Below, piece by piece: positions 62,640-64,000 of a stretch of 64,000 nucleotides of DNA. The stretch comes from Canna indica (taxonomy: Eukaryota > Streptophyta > Magnoliopsida > Zingiberales > Cannaceae), in the NCBI GenBank assembly GCA_034359265.1, contig CP136891.1, positions 15,018,501-15,082,500 of the forward strand, in the 5' to 3' direction. Each line of letters starts with the position of its first letter. Within the stretch, counting starts at the first letter, position 1. Position numbers and translations under genes: made by a program. Under the pieces are notes generated by a model, which saw only the letters and a program-made list of their open reading frames with translations, made no database searches and was not told the DNA's origin.

Positions 62640-62905
62640 TTAATTTCGGACGCGCGCCGGAATCGTCCACTTCGAACGCGCGCTGGTATCGTCCAATTCG
62701 GACTCGCGCCGGAATCGTCCACTTCGGACGCGCGCCGGAATCGTCCACTTCGGACGCGCGCCGGAATCGTCCACTTCGGACGCGCGCCGGTATCGTCCAA
62801 TTCGGACTCGCGTCTGAATCGTCCACTTCGGACGCACGCCGGAATCGTGCAATTCGGACTCGCGCCGGAATCGTCCACTTCGGACGCGCCTCGAAATCGT
62901 CCAAT
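62640..62905 (+). repeat. 26-bp minisatellite in CACTA copy D
   Basis: About ten units of GGACGCGCGCCGGAATCGTC-type sequence; the unit order and number differ slightly from copy B. Confidence 0.85.
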
Positions 62906-63097
62906 ATGGACTCGAACTGTCTCGAAACATTTAGAAAATAATCATCCTCCGACGAGTTGATATGTTTCACGTACGCATCGACGATCGGATATGATTTAGC
63001 AAAACCTTAGATCCGTTCGGGAATTGTATGTTCGTGTAAAAGAAGTAGATGATCTTTTATACGACGTACAATTCTTGAATTGTCCCTGATTGGACAA

Positions 63098-63311
63098 TTT
63101 GGGAATATAGTTATTTGTACTGCACTTACGTTTTTATTTTAACTGTTAACTAATTATTCTAAATTTCGGCAATATCTCTCTTATTCTCCGATACGCGCCC
63201 AGATGATATGCGTATTCGGAGAACTGTAGGGAGATGCTGTCGAAATTTAGAATAATTAGTTAACAGTTAAAATAAAAACGTAAGTGCAGTACAAATAACA
63301 TAAATCCCGAA
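63098..63311. repeat. Long hairpin of CACTA copy D
   Basis: Almost identical to the copy B hairpin, from TTTGGGAATATAGTTATTTG to AATCCCGA, loop GCCCAGATGATAT. Confidence 0.9.
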
Positions 63312-63373
63312 TGGAATAGGACAATCTCACCTAAAGATATTAACCAAAGAAATTGTCATTGATTGACAGAATC

Positions 63374-64000
63374 ATGTCGGCTGATCGAAGTTGGATGTAC
63401 CGACGTCTTGATCGTGGAGCTTTAACGAATGAGTTTCGATTAGGCGTAATGTACTTCCTCAATTTCGCCTATTCGAATCGAAATTTCGTTAGCATGGGTG
63501 ATCAAATCCGATGTCTGTGCCGCATTGGTTCAAATGGACGATTTTCGATCGGGAGACTGTCACTCTGCATCTATATACCAAAGGATTTGCACCAAGATAT
63601 TTTCTATGGACTTGTCACGGGGAGTCACGCGAAGTCGGGACGTCGAGCAATCCTGTCGTTCAGACATATGGTGAATCTTCCTCTGCTGGTGCTTCTTCAT
63701 CCAGTCAATGTAGGGGGTCAAATCCCTATAGAACTATGATACTTGATAGTCTTGGGGGTCAATTCCACCTGAATGATAATGTTGATCGGCCAGATCTTCA
63801 GACATCAGTCCCACCAGATACTACAGCGGTTGATATCACAGAAGTAGGGGCTGCGGTAGAGATTGAATTACCGAATAAAGAAGCTGCAGAATTTTACGAG
63901 ATGTTGAAAGCTGCCGATGAACCTTTGTATGAGAATTGTTCTAAATACACTAGGTTTTCAGCAATGACACAGCTCTTAAGCATCAAGGCCGATTGTAATA
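63374..64000 (+). pseudogene. tnp2-type transposase, 5' part (copy D), runs off window
   Basis: The ATG at 63374 opens the Transpos_assoc domain (ADRSWMYRRLDRGALTNEF, IRCLCRIGSNGRF). Near 63545 one base is missing relative to copy B (TTTTCGATC against TTTTTGGATC), which shifts the frame; the true continuation RETVTLHLYTKGF to CHGESREVG lies in the next frame. Downstream, MILDSLGGQFHLNDNVD and KEAAEFYEMLKAADEPLYEN lead into the tnp2 core at the window edge. It is a pseudogene unless the missing base is a sequencing error. Confidence 0.75.

Larger units (their letters stand above)
61901..64000 (+). mobile_element. CACTA transposon copy D, 3' part outside window
   Basis: Begins CACTACTAGAAACTTCGTC at 61901, preceded by GGC. 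The first 1.8 kb matches copy B nearly base for base: subterminal repeats (61918-62205), TATA (62207-62216), GC-rich leader, 26-bp minisatellite (62640-62905), hairpin (63098-63311) and transposase start. A short insertion containing CCGAAACCCTATTTCTAGGG at about 62390 is absent from copy B. Unlike copy B, it continues into the tnp2 core, so it may be a longer or complete copy. Confidence 0.92.

Overview
The window is nuclear DNA of a flowering plant. It holds spliced genes with GT-AG introns, plant hormone enzymes (a CYP90D-type P450 and a cytokinin dehydrogenase), a plant NAP1 histone chaperone ending in Cys-Lys-Gln-Gln, and a dense load of plant transposons (CACTA/En-Spm, L1-type LINEs, hAT, Mutator-like and Tourist-like elements). 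The GC-rich first exons of the P450 and the dehydrogenase suggest a monocot. This is a hint, not proof, and I cannot name the species.

Layout. 1-5833: 3' part of a decayed CACTA element (copy A). 5944-9581: an internally deleted CACTA element (copy B) with intact ends and an AAG target duplication. 10746-14721 (+): complete eight-exon CYP90D-type gene. 15600-20837: no host gene recognised, with degenerate repeats. 20838-32090 (-): complete twelve-exon NAP1 gene whose 7.9-kb third intron is packed with transposons, including a 2.2-kb hAT relic. 33131-36760: a Tourist-like MITE and a LINE with an inverted 5' part. 37364-40125 (-): a short four-exon gene that I interpret as a truncated tandem relative of NAP1. 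41262-47280 (+): a long L1-type LINE with ORF1, ORF2 and a target duplication. 47986-55004 (-): the most complete CACTA copy (copy C), decayed, with TTA duplications. 56040-57866 (-): complete four-exon cytokinin dehydrogenase gene. 58731-60730: two foldback elements. 60782-61717: a 5'-truncated LINE with a 16-bp duplication. 61901-64000: the 5' part of a fourth CACTA copy (copy D) running off the window.

How the genes relate. The host genes do not form a pathway cluster. CYP90D enzymes act in brassinosteroid synthesis, CKX degrades cytokinin, and NAP1 deposits histones. CYP90D and NAP1 are convergent; NAP1, its short relative and CKX all lie on the minus strand.

The least expected structures are (i) a long hairpin of about 210 bp just upstream of the transposase start in all four CACTA copies, whose two arms change together between copies, (ii) the short NAP1-like gene with matching exon 4 length and related intron sequence, and (iii) a family of AACCGAA-rich short elements, one with a perfect 8-bp target duplication nested in another element.
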